Notes: a model not told the origin generated them from the letters alone. Shown: positions 1-6,816, counted from the first letter of the stretch. The stretch: DNA of 6,816 bases from an uncultured Pseudomonadota bacterium (GCA_947165555.1 CAMVAR010000038.1:1-6816); one strand, 5' to 3'. Numbers and translations: made by a program.

Positions 1-876
1 CATATACGCAATGTATGTCGCCACAAAAACAATCCCACCCACGCGGTTCAGTTTTGATTTATGGGCCGTAAATATCATCAACATAATAATCGCGACCAGT
101 GCGATTAGTGCATCGGTTACAAATGTCGTTGCGAATGGCAATGGGTGAATAATCGCCGCCCCACCCAACACGAACAAGATATTAAATATGTTCGAACCGA
201 CAATATTGCCAACGGCCATGTCATATTCGTGTCGCATTGCCCCGGCAACACACACGACCAATGTTAATCCAATAACGCGTTCGGACACACCAATGCGTGC
301 GGCGATTTCCATCGCAGAATCCACGACCAAATCACTGCCCCAAATCAGAGCGACAATTCCGGCAATAATCAAAGTAATAGTTTCCCATATCGGCATTTTC
401 TGAATTGGGACCGGCGTATCATCGGACCGTACGGCCATGATAATTGTGTATAAAATAAACGCAAAAAACAGAATCAAAAAAATCGCCGCCATTGCGCGTG
501 ATATCATTCCAAACCACATCCCGCCCAGGCACAGCATTAATGTAATCATTCCAACAAATGGTATTTCATATCGTTTGGTGTTCTTGTGAACCATTGGCGC
601 CCCAATAATCGCGGTTAGCCCCAATATTAAAAATATGTTTGTAATATTACTGCCAATAACGTTGCCGATTGATACGCCGTCGGAACCTTTTAGTGCGGCG
701 GCGATACTGATTGCGGCCTCTGGCGCACTGGTTCCGATTGCAACCAGTGTTGTTCCGATTATGATTGCAGGTATGCCAAATTTTTTTGCGATTGTCGCGG
801 CGGAATCGACAAACGCCCCTGCGCCGCGAACCAACAATACGAATCCTACAATCAACAATATAACATCAATCAACAT
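1..876 (-). CDS. CaCA family Na+/Ca2+ antiporter (YrbG-like), 3' end outside window
   Basis: Inner-membrane cation/Ca2+ exchanger, expected to export Ca2+ in exchange for Na+ or H+. Read from ATG at 876 down, the frame stays open for 292 codons to the left edge; E. coli YrbG is about 325 residues, so only the last membrane segment should be missing. The alpha-1 repeat is complete: GTSAPE at residues 48-53 with the ion-binding Glu53, then GNVIGSN at 71-77. The cytoplasmic loop lies around 147-165 (SDDTPVPIQK), followed by the second half, which starts with WGSDLVVDSA and ends alpha-2 with GNIVGSN at 223-229. Odd: between LTLV and AGAMRHE (residues 204-217) about 10 residues are absent compared with alpha-1 and with YrbG, in frame, and this removes the second GTSxPE motif. 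Family assignment is secure; transport activity is doubtful. No Shine-Dalgarno is visible before the ATG, which fits a near-leaderless mRNA. Confidence 0.92.
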   Translation of the reverse strand, partial: MLIDVILLIVGFVLLVRGAGAFVDSAATIAKKFGIPAIIIGTTLVAIGTSAPEAAISIAAALKGSDGVSIGNVIGSNITNIFLILGLTAIIGAPMVHKNTKRYEIPFVGMITLMLCLGGMWFGMISRAMAAIFLILFFAFILYTIIMAVRSDDTPVPIQKMPIWETITLIIAGIVALIWGSDLVVDSAMEIAARIGVSERVIGLTLVVCVAGAMRHEYDMAVGNIVGSNIFNILFVLGGAAIIHPLPFATTFVTDALIALVAIIMLMIFTAHKSKLNRVGGIVFVATYIAYM

Positions 877-883
877 GACATTA

Positions 884-894
884 AATATACCATA
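884..894 (-). promoter_or_regulatory. Extended -10 promoter of the antiporter gene
   Basis: On the minus strand the sequence TATGGTATATT carries an extended -10 (TGG followed by TATATT, 5 of 6 to TATAAT). The hexamer ends at 884, only 7 nt before the ATG at 876, so transcription should start at about 877, giving a virtually leaderless message. No convincing -35 is visible, and an extended -10 can work without one. This is inferred from sequence only. Confidence 0.5.
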
Positions 895-926
895 AAAATA
901 TTTTGATTTGAATGATTTTTATGGTA
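888..926. repeat. 12-bp inverted repeat in the divergent promoter region
   Basis: The arms taccataaaaat (888-899) and atttttatggta (915-926) are perfect reverse complements separated by 15 nt. Each arm contains the upstream part of one of the two divergent extended -10 elements. The symmetry may therefore reflect two copies of a good promoter sequence facing away from each other, or a dimeric operator controlling both genes. As an RNA hairpin it would be very AU-rich and weak. Confidence 0.6.
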
Positions 927-930
927 CAAT
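903..930 (+). promoter_or_regulatory. Promoter of the large membrane-protein gene
   Basis: A -35-like TTGATT (903-908; 4 of 6 to TTGACA) is followed after 16 nt by -10 TACAAT (925-930; 5 of 6 to TATAAT), with an extended TGG at 922-924. Transcription would start near 937, leaving a leader of about 27 nt that contains the ribosome binding site. The -35 area overlaps the divergent antiporter promoter. Confidence 0.6.
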
Positions 931-952
931 GATTGCAAACTTAATAAGCCAT

Positions 953-958
953 GGGGGA
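953..958 (+). promoter_or_regulatory. Ribosome binding site (GGGGGA)
   Basis: The purine run GGGGGA ends 5 nt before the ATG at 964 and supports that start. The nearby ATG at 951 reaches a stop after seven codons (TGA at 972-974) and can be excluded. Confidence 0.6.
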
Positions 959-963
959 TATAT

Positions 964-2565
964 ATGCCTGCTGATAGTCGTACAAACAACAATTTGAACT
1001 ATATGCCGATGACATCGGATGATTTAACAATAAGTTTTGCAAAACGCCTTGTTCGTGCCTATGTCGATGATGATGTAAGATTGATTGGTACCATTTCGGC
1101 CGAAAACGCCCAATCGCTGAATGATTTGGACGTTATAAACAAGATTATAGAAGATATTCCGGACATGTCGCCAGATATACGTGCGCGTTTTTGTGTGGCG
1201 TTTGTGTTGGACAGAAATAACCCCGAACGTCGTTCCGATGGCGAATTGGATTTGACCAATGTTCCGCCGCGTATTTTGGCGGATGCCTATACGGAATTTA
1301 TTGCCCGTGGCGATACCGATATGGCCAATAAAATGGTTGGGCATATCGATGATATGATTGCCGGTTTTATGAATTCAGGTGGTATGATTGATGGTGAAAA
1401 ATTGGTTAATACGAACAATATTGCCGACCTGTACGATGGATATTCGAAATTGTTCACGGCCCGCATGGCGACGTTGGATGAAAATAACCCGGATGATGCA
1501 CGGTATATGACGCGTATTCGTGCCGAACAGGAACGCATTGACGGTATTGTTGCCGAATTTGATGCGCATTGGGGGTTGGATTCTGTTGATGGGAAAAATA
1601 TTCGCGAAATCGAAGCGCGCTATGATTCTTTGATGGATGCGTTAAACCGTGCCGAATTGACCGAAGGTCAAAAACAACTTGTTTCGAAATATAAATTCTT
1701 GGATGCCGACGGTAATGTTATCCCCCAGTTTATTGATGAAAATGGTGCGCCGATTGCGGATTATGTGACCGGTGCGCGAATCGATAAAGCCGGACGTCTT
1801 GCGACGGTTGTGGATTTGACGCGGCATGATATTGCCAAACGTATGGCGGCAACCGACCAAGAAATTGATGAAAATCAGTTAGAGATTGAATTAAATGAAC
1901 AGGTTCCGTTTAAATTATACGAAATTGATACGGCGGACAAATTGGTGAATGCGGCGATTGATAATCCAGATGCGTTTATGGATGCAAATAGTCGCGATGC
2001 GTTTGTTGCCGAATTGGCCAACACCGGGGGCCGGGTGTCTGATGTCGGGTATAATGCCGCGTTGGATGCCCATGCGAATGCCACGGGGGGTTGGGGCGCA
2101 CGGTTAAAATCTAAATTGGCCGGCGTCAAAAAAGGTGGCCTGTGGGCCAAGGTGTTTGCCCCATTGCGTCGTGTGGACCGTTTGGCGAATGTACGTGTCA
2201 CCGGGGCGGCGGTTGATAAACGTCAAAAACGTATCGAATATTTTACCCGTATTTTAAAGGGTTTTGCCAGTGCGTTTGTGGCCAGTGCGCTTATTACAAC
2301 AATTGCGACGGCTGCCGCCGCGTTGGCGGGTGTATCCGTGGCAATGTCGGTCGCGGCGATTGGTGTGATGTTGGCCATTGGTCTTGGTGTGGCCCAGGTT
2401 ATGCGTTGGCGTCGGGCCCAGCGGGATGCCGGTTTGCCCACTGATATACATGCGTTTTTGGCGGATAAACGTCTGGTTACATCGTTGGGTGTGTCGGCGA
2501 TTGCCGTTGCGGCGATGTGCTTTGGTGCGGCGGGTATGGCCACGGCGGCGATGTCATTGGGCTAG
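964..2565 (+). CDS. Hypothetical membrane protein, upstream part of an ORF interrupted by TAG
   Basis: Unrecognised 533-residue protein. Residues 1 to about 380 look soluble, acidic and mainly helical, with no catalytic motif I can identify and a single Cys. About 380-432 is basic (ARLKSKLAGVKKGG, APLRRVDR, DKRQKR) and likely sits at the cytoplasmic face. Hydrophobic segments follow at about 433-455 and 457-480, then a basic loop (RWRRAQRD, 481-488), then a small-residue-rich hydrophobic stretch from 504 that runs straight into the TAG stop at 2563-2565. Ending inside a membrane segment is unusual. The same frame continues after the stop with another hydrophobic run (GALAIGGG) and a long ORF of similar codon use, so this looks like the N-terminal part of a 1488-codon gene. 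The start is supported by GGGGGA 5 nt upstream and by a promoter at 903-930. Possible roles (secretion, envelope structure, host interaction) cannot be assigned. Confidence 0.8.
   Translation: MPADSRTNNNLNYMPMTSDDLTISFAKRLVRAYVDDDVRLIGTISAENAQSLNDLDVINKIIEDIPDMSPDIRARFCVAFVLDRNNPERRSDGELDLTNVPPRILADAYTEFIARGDTDMANKMVGHIDDMIAGFMNSGGMIDGEKLVNTNNIADLYDGYSKLFTARMATLDENNPDDARYMTRIRAEQERIDGIVAEFDAHWGLDSVDGKNIREIEARYDSLMDALNRAELTEGQKQLVSKYKFLDADGNVIPQFIDENGAPIADYVTGARIDKAGRLATVVDLTRHDIAKRMAATDQEIDENQLEIELNEQVPFKLYEIDTADKLVNAAIDNPDAFMDANSRDAFVAELANTGGRVSDVGYNAALDAHANATGGWGARLKSKLAGVKKGGLWAKVFAPLRRVDRLANVRVTGAAVDKRQKRIEYFTRILKGFASAFVASALITTIATAAAALAGVSVAMSVAAIGVMLAIGLGVAQVMRWRRAQRDAGLPTDIHAFLADKRLVTSLGVSAIAVAAMCFGAAGMATAAMSLG
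2563..2565 (+). other. In-frame TAG stop inside a 1488-codon reading frame
   Basis: The codon order is TTG GGC TAG GGT GCG TTG, with frame kept from 964 to the TAA at 5428-5430. The hydrophobic, Gly/Ala-rich character is the same on both sides, so TAG would be codon 534 of one protein. TTG and TCG codons are frequent in this gene and either becomes TAG by one base change. TAG is used as a normal terminator by the two genes to the right, which argues against general reassignment. Confidence 0.85.
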
Positions 2566-2571
2566 GGTGCG

Positions 2572-5430
2572 TTGGCGATTGGTGGCGGCAAAAACGCAAT
2601 TGAAACATTCCGCGATGCGCGCCGTACAAATATGTCGCGGGCGGCATCGATTGCATGGGCGATTGCAAATGCCGGTGCGGTTATCGCGGGCGGTTTTGCG
2701 GGACGTGCCGTTGCCAACATGGGCATAGATATGTTTAATCGTGCGCATCCGGAAAATCGCGTATTCCAAAACGAAGAACATCGGACCATTAACACTGAAC
2801 GCGCGGTTACACGTGATGTTGAATACACGCGTATGGAGTATACGGATGAGGCATTAAGAAATTCTGAACGCATTGCTAAAATGTGGTATCGTGATAATCC
2901 GGATTTGTTGCAACAACGTGTCGACACCATAAACACGTATAATGCCGAACATGGAACCAATATTGACCCGTATCGCGCAATTATGATAAATGGTGACGCG
3001 GGCGGTCAAACGTTTGATAATATGCGTCTGCATGTGAACAACAGCCATATTGACCCAAATGTGAACGATGTGTACAGTGGTGGTAATCATCGTGTTTTAA
3101 CAAACGCGTGGGGGCGCGCAAATGGTTTTTCAGCGGATGAGTTAAATGCCGCCCGTAATTTGTTTAATGCCGATGGCACAATAAATTCGCGTGGATTTGA
3201 TGTTATTGGACGTATGGATGGGTTAATCAGTGATAATAATAGCGTGGGATATGTGTCGGGGCGTCCGGTACAAACCGATGGCTATTTCCGTCCAAATGAC
3301 CCGGCCGGTTGGACAACATATACCGGCGGTAATCCTGCAATGACGGAACATACGTATGTTACAACTGAAACCGTTATGGAACCAACCACCGAAACCATAA
3401 CGGAATATACCCGCGCGAACGGGGATGGTATGGCGGCATTTGGAAACTATAATCCGCGTGAACGCAAAACCACACTGCGTGAACGGTTGGGCATACCGTA
3501 TGGATGGCGTCGTCGTCATGAAACAGAACCAACGCCGGAAATTATCCCGGCACCGGAATTTGATGATATCAATGGGCCAATGCCGAATGATGGGGACAAA
3601 AACTTTGAAACCCCAGATTTAAGCCAAGGGTCAGAAAACAGACCGGAAAATCCATTTGACTTTGTGCCGGTCAATCCGATTGTTGATGATGAAAATCACA
3701 AAAATCCGGATGATGATATCTTTGTGGCCCCGATTGATGAACATAAATCGGTTGATGACACATTGGTTTTACCGGGTGCGCATGGGCCACGTTTATTGCC
3801 GGCCGGTAATTGGGTCAAAGATGCCCCGGAACCGGTGTTTGCCGTGCATTATTCTGATGCCAAGGCATATAATGATTTAACAAAAAATATTGTTCGTGAA
3901 CAGTCCAAGTCACATCCGAACCAGAAAAAATTGACGCGCCTGAAACAGGAACAAATGGAATTGTATAACGAATTGGGCCGTCCGGATATGTTGGAATTTG
4001 ACCGTGCCCGTGTCGCGGCATATAACCGGCATGCGGTGGCTCAAAAAATGGCCGAATTGGAACGGTTGTCGGCGAATCGCCCGGACACCAGTCGTGGTGC
4101 AACCAGGTTTGATATCAAGGATTGGAATCGTGCCAAGAGTGTATTAGAGCGCGAAATTGCCGAACTGGGCGGTGCGGGTATTTTGGATACATCGCATTTG
4201 CGCTTTGCCGAACCAATTAAAAGCGATAGCCGTAAACACAAAGAAGAACGCTGGGCGCGTTTGGATGCGGAAAAGGCCGAACGTGACGCGGTCGCGGCGG
4301 AACGGGTATCAAAACCGCGTGCGAAAGACACGGAACGTATTGAAAATACGGAAATGCCAGGGGTTAAACTATCGGATTTGCGTAATCCGTTCGAATTTAA
4401 TACCGGTATTCCACACACCGAACGCATGTATCGTCGTGATGCGTTAACGGATTTGTCTAATCACACGGTGCCACGGGTTGATGTGGCCGAAATGTCGCGT
4501 CCGCGTACCCCGATAATGGAAACGCCCGACGCAACCGTGCCGGTGGATGAATCCGTAAAACCGTTGCCAAATCCGTTTGATTTGGTCAATACACCGACGG
4601 TGGAAACGCCTGTCACAACCGCGCCGGTGGACAAACCCGAAAAACCGTTGCCAAATCCGTTTGATTTGACCAATACACCGAACCCGATTTCGACCAAAGA
4701 GCAATCGGCGGAACAGCCCAAGGCACGCAATGGATTCTGGGGGCGGGTGTTGGACCGTGCATCGGACTTGATAAAAAAGACGGGCGTGGGTCGTAAATAT
4801 TTTGTCCCAGAATCGCTTAAAACATTGGCAAAGACGCCGAATTTGTTCCAAGAAGAGATTATGAAAATTCGTGATGTGCCGGTACGTATCGTTAACTTGG
4901 ATGGACACGGGGCGTATCTGACCCAAAATAATGACCGTCCCATTGTTGTGGTCGAAGTGGATGGGAAACGTTTTCTATACGCGCTTATAACCGGATACGA
5001 ACAATATTCATCACAAAATACTGGTCATTGGGAACCCGTGTACGCCTTTACAGACGACGGATATTTGTGTGATTCCGATGTGGCCAGCGCCGGCCAGGAT
5101 GCGTGGGACATTGCCGCGGCATTGGATGACAAAATCGGCGATATCAGAAATTATTCTGACGAATACCTGACACGAATTCGCAATGAGGCGGGATTGGACG
5201 GATTTGTTGGCGGTGCCGACGCGGTATCTGCAATCGATTTTGAGCATATTGTTCAACGCATACATAATGAAGAGCAGGGCGATAGTCGAATATGGGGAAA
5301 ATATCAAAACATGTATAAAGTCGGAATCAACGATGTCAACCGTTTCTTTAATAAGCTTGGAACCAACGAATGGTGGCGTAAAAATACCGGATTACGCGGA
5401 TGGTTAAGCGATAAATTCGGGCGTAAGTAA
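2572..5430 (+). CDS. Hypothetical large membrane-anchored protein with NPF-motif linker, downstream part
   Basis: Unrecognised protein of up to 952 residues, in the same frame as the 964-2565 ORF and separated from it only by TAG plus two codons. Start uncertain: TTG at 2572 has only a weak AGGG at 2564-2567, and the first ATG at 2632 has no visible ribosome site; readthrough or reinitiation are alternatives. Seen along it: a basic stretch (KNAIETFRDARRTN, 7-20), a hydrophobic segment (24-48), a soluble Asn/Asp-rich region (about 50-255), a Thr/Glu stretch (261-280), a basic patch (296-316), an acidic Pro-rich linker (about 317-425), a charged helical region (about 429-600), NPF motifs at 360, 605, 667 and 695, two 28-residue repeats (650-705), and a C-terminal domain (about 720-952) with a beta-like part (769-810) and an Arg/Lys/Trp-rich tail. 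The ORF ends at TAA just before a terminator. Probably envelope-anchored; function unknown. Confidence 0.75.
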   Translation: MAIGGGKNAIETFRDARRTNMSRAASIAWAIANAGAVIAGGFAGRAVANMGIDMFNRAHPENRVFQNEEHRTINTERAVTRDVEYTRMEYTDEALRNSERIAKMWYRDNPDLLQQRVDTINTYNAEHGTNIDPYRAIMINGDAGGQTFDNMRLHVNNSHIDPNVNDVYSGGNHRVLTNAWGRANGFSADELNAARNLFNADGTINSRGFDVIGRMDGLISDNNSVGYVSGRPVQTDGYFRPNDPAGWTTYTGGNPAMTEHTYVTTETVMEPTTETITEYTRANGDGMAAFGNYNPRERKTTLRERLGIPYGWRRRHETEPTPEIIPAPEFDDINGPMPNDGDKNFETPDLSQGSENRPENPFDFVPVNPIVDDENHKNPDDDIFVAPIDEHKSVDDTLVLPGAHGPRLLPAGNWVKDAPEPVFAVHYSDAKAYNDLTKNIVREQSKSHPNQKKLTRLKQEQMELYNELGRPDMLEFDRARVAAYNRHAVAQKMAELERLSANRPDTSRGATRFDIKDWNRAKSVLEREIAELGGAGILDTSHLRFAEPIKSDSRKHKEERWARLDAEKAERDAVAAERVSKPRAKDTERIENTEMPGVKLSDLRNPFEFNTGIPHTERMYRRDALTDLSNHTVPRVDVAEMSRPRTPIMETPDATVPVDESVKPLPNPFDLVNTPTVETPVTTAPVDKPEKPLPNPFDLTNTPNPISTKEQSAEQPKARNGFWGRVLDRASDLIKKTGVGRKYFVPESLKTLAKTPNLFQEEIMKIRDVPVRIVNLDGHGAYLTQNNDRPIVVVEVDGKRFLYALITGYEQYSSQNTGHWEPVYAFTDDGYLCDSDVASAGQDAWDIAAALDDKIGDIRNYSDEYLTRIRNEAGLDGFVGGADAVSAIDFEHIVQRIHNEEQGDSRIWGKYQNMYKVGINDVNRFFNKLGTNEWWRKNTGLRGWLSDKFGRK
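4519..4686 (+). repeat. Two tandem 84-bp (28-residue) repeats with NPFDL
   Basis: Units 4519-4602 and 4603-4686 both encode ETP(x)nPVD(x)nKPLPNPFDL(V/T)NTP. The central part coding KPLPNPFDL is identical at DNA level in both copies, which suggests a fairly recent duplication or ongoing homogenisation. A shorter, diverged relative of the unit (NPFDFVPVNPIVDD, later APID) lies at about 3649-3740. Confidence 0.85.
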
Positions 5431-5434
5431 AACG

Positions 5435-5460
5435 GTGCGGGATTTTTCCCGCACTTTTTT
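5435..5460 (+). terminator. Rho-independent terminator
   Basis: Stem GTGCGGGA (5435-5442), TTTT loop, TCCCGCAC (5447-5454), then a run of six T. The perfect 8-bp GC-rich stem starts 5 nt after the TAA of the large ORF and separates it from the porin gene. Confidence 0.93.
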
Positions 5461-5492
5461 AAAATAAATATGTTTTTTATTGTTTAAAATTA

Positions 5493-5501
5493 TGATATAA
5501 T
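5493..5501 (+). promoter_or_regulatory. Extended -10 promoter of the outer-membrane protein gene
   Basis: TGATATAAT is a perfect extended -10 (TGN then TATAAT, 5496-5501). The hexamer ends 7 nt before the ATG at 5509, so transcription should start at about 5508. There is no room for a Shine-Dalgarno and none is seen. The -35 region is only a T-rich stretch (5472-5478). Confidence 0.65.
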
Positions 5502-5508
5502 ACCGAAC

Positions 5509-6444
5509 ATGAGAAAAGGTGTTTTTGGTTTAATCGTATGCATTTCGGCGTTGAACGTCGCGCCGGTGTTGGCGAATTGGCAATATTCCGGTGAATATAC
5601 GTACGACATGAATGAATATGATTCTGGCGAACGGATAAGTGTATCGGTACGCGGTGGCGCAACCTATGCGTTCGCAAAAATGCACAATGACACATCAATT
5701 GTATTCGCGTATTGTGTAAATTCCGGTACCGGTGAAATTCAGGAATGGGGCGGTGCATGTCCGTCGGGCTTTGAATATGCGACGGCCGACCTGGGTGGAT
5801 TGGGACTTGGTAAAATGTCCCAGATTAATTTTGCCGCGGGGGCCAGTATTGGTTGGGTTTTGCCCAATACACCACAATGGCGTCTGGAATTGGGATGGGA
5901 CCGTTTTTCTGATTCGGACTATAATGAAACACCACTATTCCGTGGCGATATTATGTTAAGCAATGGTGAAACAATTTCAAACTTTGATATTGGTGGGGTT
6001 CAATCAACGATGGCGACCGATATTATTAGCGCGATGATATTTTACGACTTTTTTACCGGCACTGTAAAGCCAGCGCATAGCGTAATACCATACGTTGGTT
6101 TGGGGTTTGGATATGGCGATACAAAAACAGTAATGAATTTTTACGATAATACGGGCGATTTATCCAGTTTCAATATTTTACAACAGTTTGGCGAATATAA
6201 CGGTGCGGCCATTGATTTTTATAAATCTACGACAACAACAACGAATATCGCGGCGGTTGCGGCATTGGGATTTTCATTTGGTATAAATCGGTATTTGTTT
6301 GTGGATATGGGCGCGCGTATTTCGTATTTGCCACGGGTAAAGTATCAATTGGTCAATTCTGACGATAGTCGTCGCATGGATTGGTTTAGTGCCAAAAATT
6401 TGATATATACCAACGTCATGTTGGGATTACGTATGGAATTTTAG
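5509..6444 (+). CDS. Outer-membrane beta-barrel (opacity/porin-like surface protein)
   Basis: A 311-residue secreted protein predicted to insert in the outer membrane as a small beta-barrel. It opens with a classic signal peptide (MRK, hydrophobic core, cleavage after VLA at residue 22). The mature part has alternating, Gly- and aromatic-rich strands such as ISVSVRGGATYAF (43-55), WRLELGWDRF, VIPYVGLGFGYG and YLFVDMGARISYL, and it ends in LGLRMEF with the terminal Phe typical of BAM substrates. Cys69 and Cys84 in an early loop could form a periplasmically oxidised disulfide. The overall look resembles alphaproteobacterial opacity-type surface antigens, usually 8-stranded with variable surface loops; the long loop with a Thr run (KSTTTTTN) would be one of these. 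It is a separate transcription unit, between a terminator upstream and convergent comM downstream. The start is fixed by the signal peptide and the adjacent promoter. Pore activity versus adhesin role cannot be decided. Confidence 0.85.
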   Translation: MRKGVFGLIVCISALNVAPVLANWQYSGEYTYDMNEYDSGERISVSVRGGATYAFAKMHNDTSIVFAYCVNSGTGEIQEWGGACPSGFEYATADLGGLGLGKMSQINFAAGASIGWVLPNTPQWRLELGWDRFSDSDYNETPLFRGDIMLSNGETISNFDIGGVQSTMATDIISAMIFYDFFTGTVKPAHSVIPYVGLGFGYGDTKTVMNFYDNTGDLSSFNILQQFGEYNGAAIDFYKSTTTTTNIAAVAALGFSFGINRYLFVDMGARISYLPRVKYQLVNSDDSRRMDWFSAKNLIYTNVMLGLRMEF

Positions 6445-6446
6445 TG

Positions 6447-6460
6447 TGGTGCTTTCACCA
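6447..6460. terminator. Small hairpin between convergent genes
   Basis: TGGTG, CTTT loop, CACCA lies in the 17-nt gap between the two convergent stop codons, with T-rich sequence after it on the plus strand. With only 5 bp and no proper T run it is at best a weak bidirectional terminator. Confidence 0.3.
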
Positions 6461-6461
6461 T

Positions 6462-6816
6462 CTATTTTATTGTGCCAACCCCATATTTGCCGCGATTTAT
6501 TGGACGATAAGATAATGCCTCGGCTAAATCAGGCATTTCTATGTTTTCTGCACCGCGCAAATCGGCAATTGTACGCGCGACACGTTTGATACGGTTGTAT
6601 CCGCGTGCCGACATTCCCATCTTTTCCGCCGCCATATTTAAAAAGTTTGTTAATTCGTCATTTAATTTAACATATTTTTCTAAATCTGCGCCGTCAAGTA
6701 ATGCGTTAACATAACCTTGACGTGAAATCTGGCGATTGTGGGCCGCAATTACGCGTGAACGAATTGTTGCACTGGATTCGGACGGGGTATTATCAATTTT
6801 ATTCATTTCCCACGGA
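6462..6816 (-). CDS. comM: ComM/YifB family AAA+ protein, C-terminal part (5' end outside window)
   Basis: Only the last 118 residues lie in the window. They match the C-terminal domain of Mg-chelatase-like ComM/YifB proteins: SESSATIRSRV followed by a run of Arg/Gln-containing helices, then MSARGYNRIKRVARTIADLRGAE and LAEALSYRP near the end. In this family the full protein is about 500 residues. ComM is a hexameric DNA helicase that promotes branch migration during natural transformation in competent species; many non-competent bacteria keep it too. The ATG at 6806 is not the real start: the frame continues upstream as PWE to the window edge, and the conserved segment before ESSA-IR is expected to continue into the AAA+ core. 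The gene ends with TAG and converges on the porin gene. Confidence 0.92.
   Translation of the reverse strand, partial: PWEMNKIDNTPSESSATIRSRVIAAHNRQISRQGYVNALLDGADLEKYVKLNDELTNFLNMAAEKMGMSARGYNRIKRVARTIADLRGAENIEMPDLAEALSYRPINRGKYGVGTIK

Noticed and set aside
188..895. Plus-strand ORFs at 188-403 and 635-895
   Set aside because: They are antisense to the clearly recognisable antiporter frame and have no family-like content.
888..926. Inverted repeat as an intrinsic terminator or CRISPR-like repeat
   Set aside because: The stem is almost all A/T, it sits between divergent starts, there is no T run after a GC-rich stem, and there is only one copy.
2563..2565. TAG as a reassigned sense codon or pyrrolysine codon
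   Set aside because: The two other genes that end in the window (6442-6444, and 6462-6464 on the minus strand) stop at TAG in sensible places, and no pyrrolysine machinery or marker is visible. A single-site event is more likely than reassignment.
4444..4943. Two overlapping 160-codon minus-strand ORFs inside the large gene
   Set aside because: They lie opposite the well-supported plus-strand frame, their products are low-complexity Arg/His/Cys-rich or mirror the repeat, and they have no ribosome site or promoter. They are shadows of codon bias and the tandem repeat.
6462..6806. A complete 114-residue small protein starting at ATG 6806
   Set aside because: The frame is open beyond this ATG to the edge, and the sequence is the C-terminal end of a ComM-type protein, so the ATG is an internal Met.

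Overview
The window comes from a Gram-negative bacterium. The evidence is a signal-peptide-bearing outer-membrane beta-barrel protein ending in Phe, a ComM/YifB-type AAA+ protein and a bacterial CaCA antiporter. The porin style and short intergenic gaps suggest an uncultured, possibly host-associated alphaproteobacterial lineage, but no rRNA or other marker is present, so that placement is inference. The standard code fits: both right-hand genes end at TAG and the large ORF ends at TAA.

Layout, left to right: (1) 1-876, minus strand: a sodium/calcium antiporter family gene whose 3' end runs off the left edge. Its first alpha repeat is intact, but the second appears to have lost about 10 residues in frame, including the GTSxPE motif. 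(2) 877-963: a compact divergent promoter region with two extended -10 elements lying in a 12-bp inverted repeat. (3) 964-5430, plus strand: one reading frame of 1488 codons, interrupted once by an in-frame TAG at 2563-2565. It falls into a 533-residue upstream part (soluble helical domain plus membrane segments) and a 952-residue downstream part (one more membrane segment, acidic Pro-rich linkers with four NPF(D/E) motifs, a charged helical region and a C-terminal domain). I recognise no family for either part. (4) 5435-5460: a strong intrinsic terminator. (5) 5509-6444, plus strand: an opacity/porin-like outer-membrane protein with its own extended -10 promoter so close to the ATG that the mRNA should be essentially leaderless. 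(6) 6462-6816, minus strand: the C-terminal end of a ComM/YifB gene, convergent with the porin gene and cut by the right edge.

The genes do not form a recognisable pathway. The antiporter diverges from the large membrane protein, the porin gene is a separate transcription unit, and comM comes in from the other side. The candidate novel element is the giant membrane protein with its in-frame stop inside a hydrophobic stretch. It may be an intact long protein with a recent nonsense change or sequencing error, a translationally coupled split pair, or a case of stop-codon readthrough. The sequence alone cannot choose between these.
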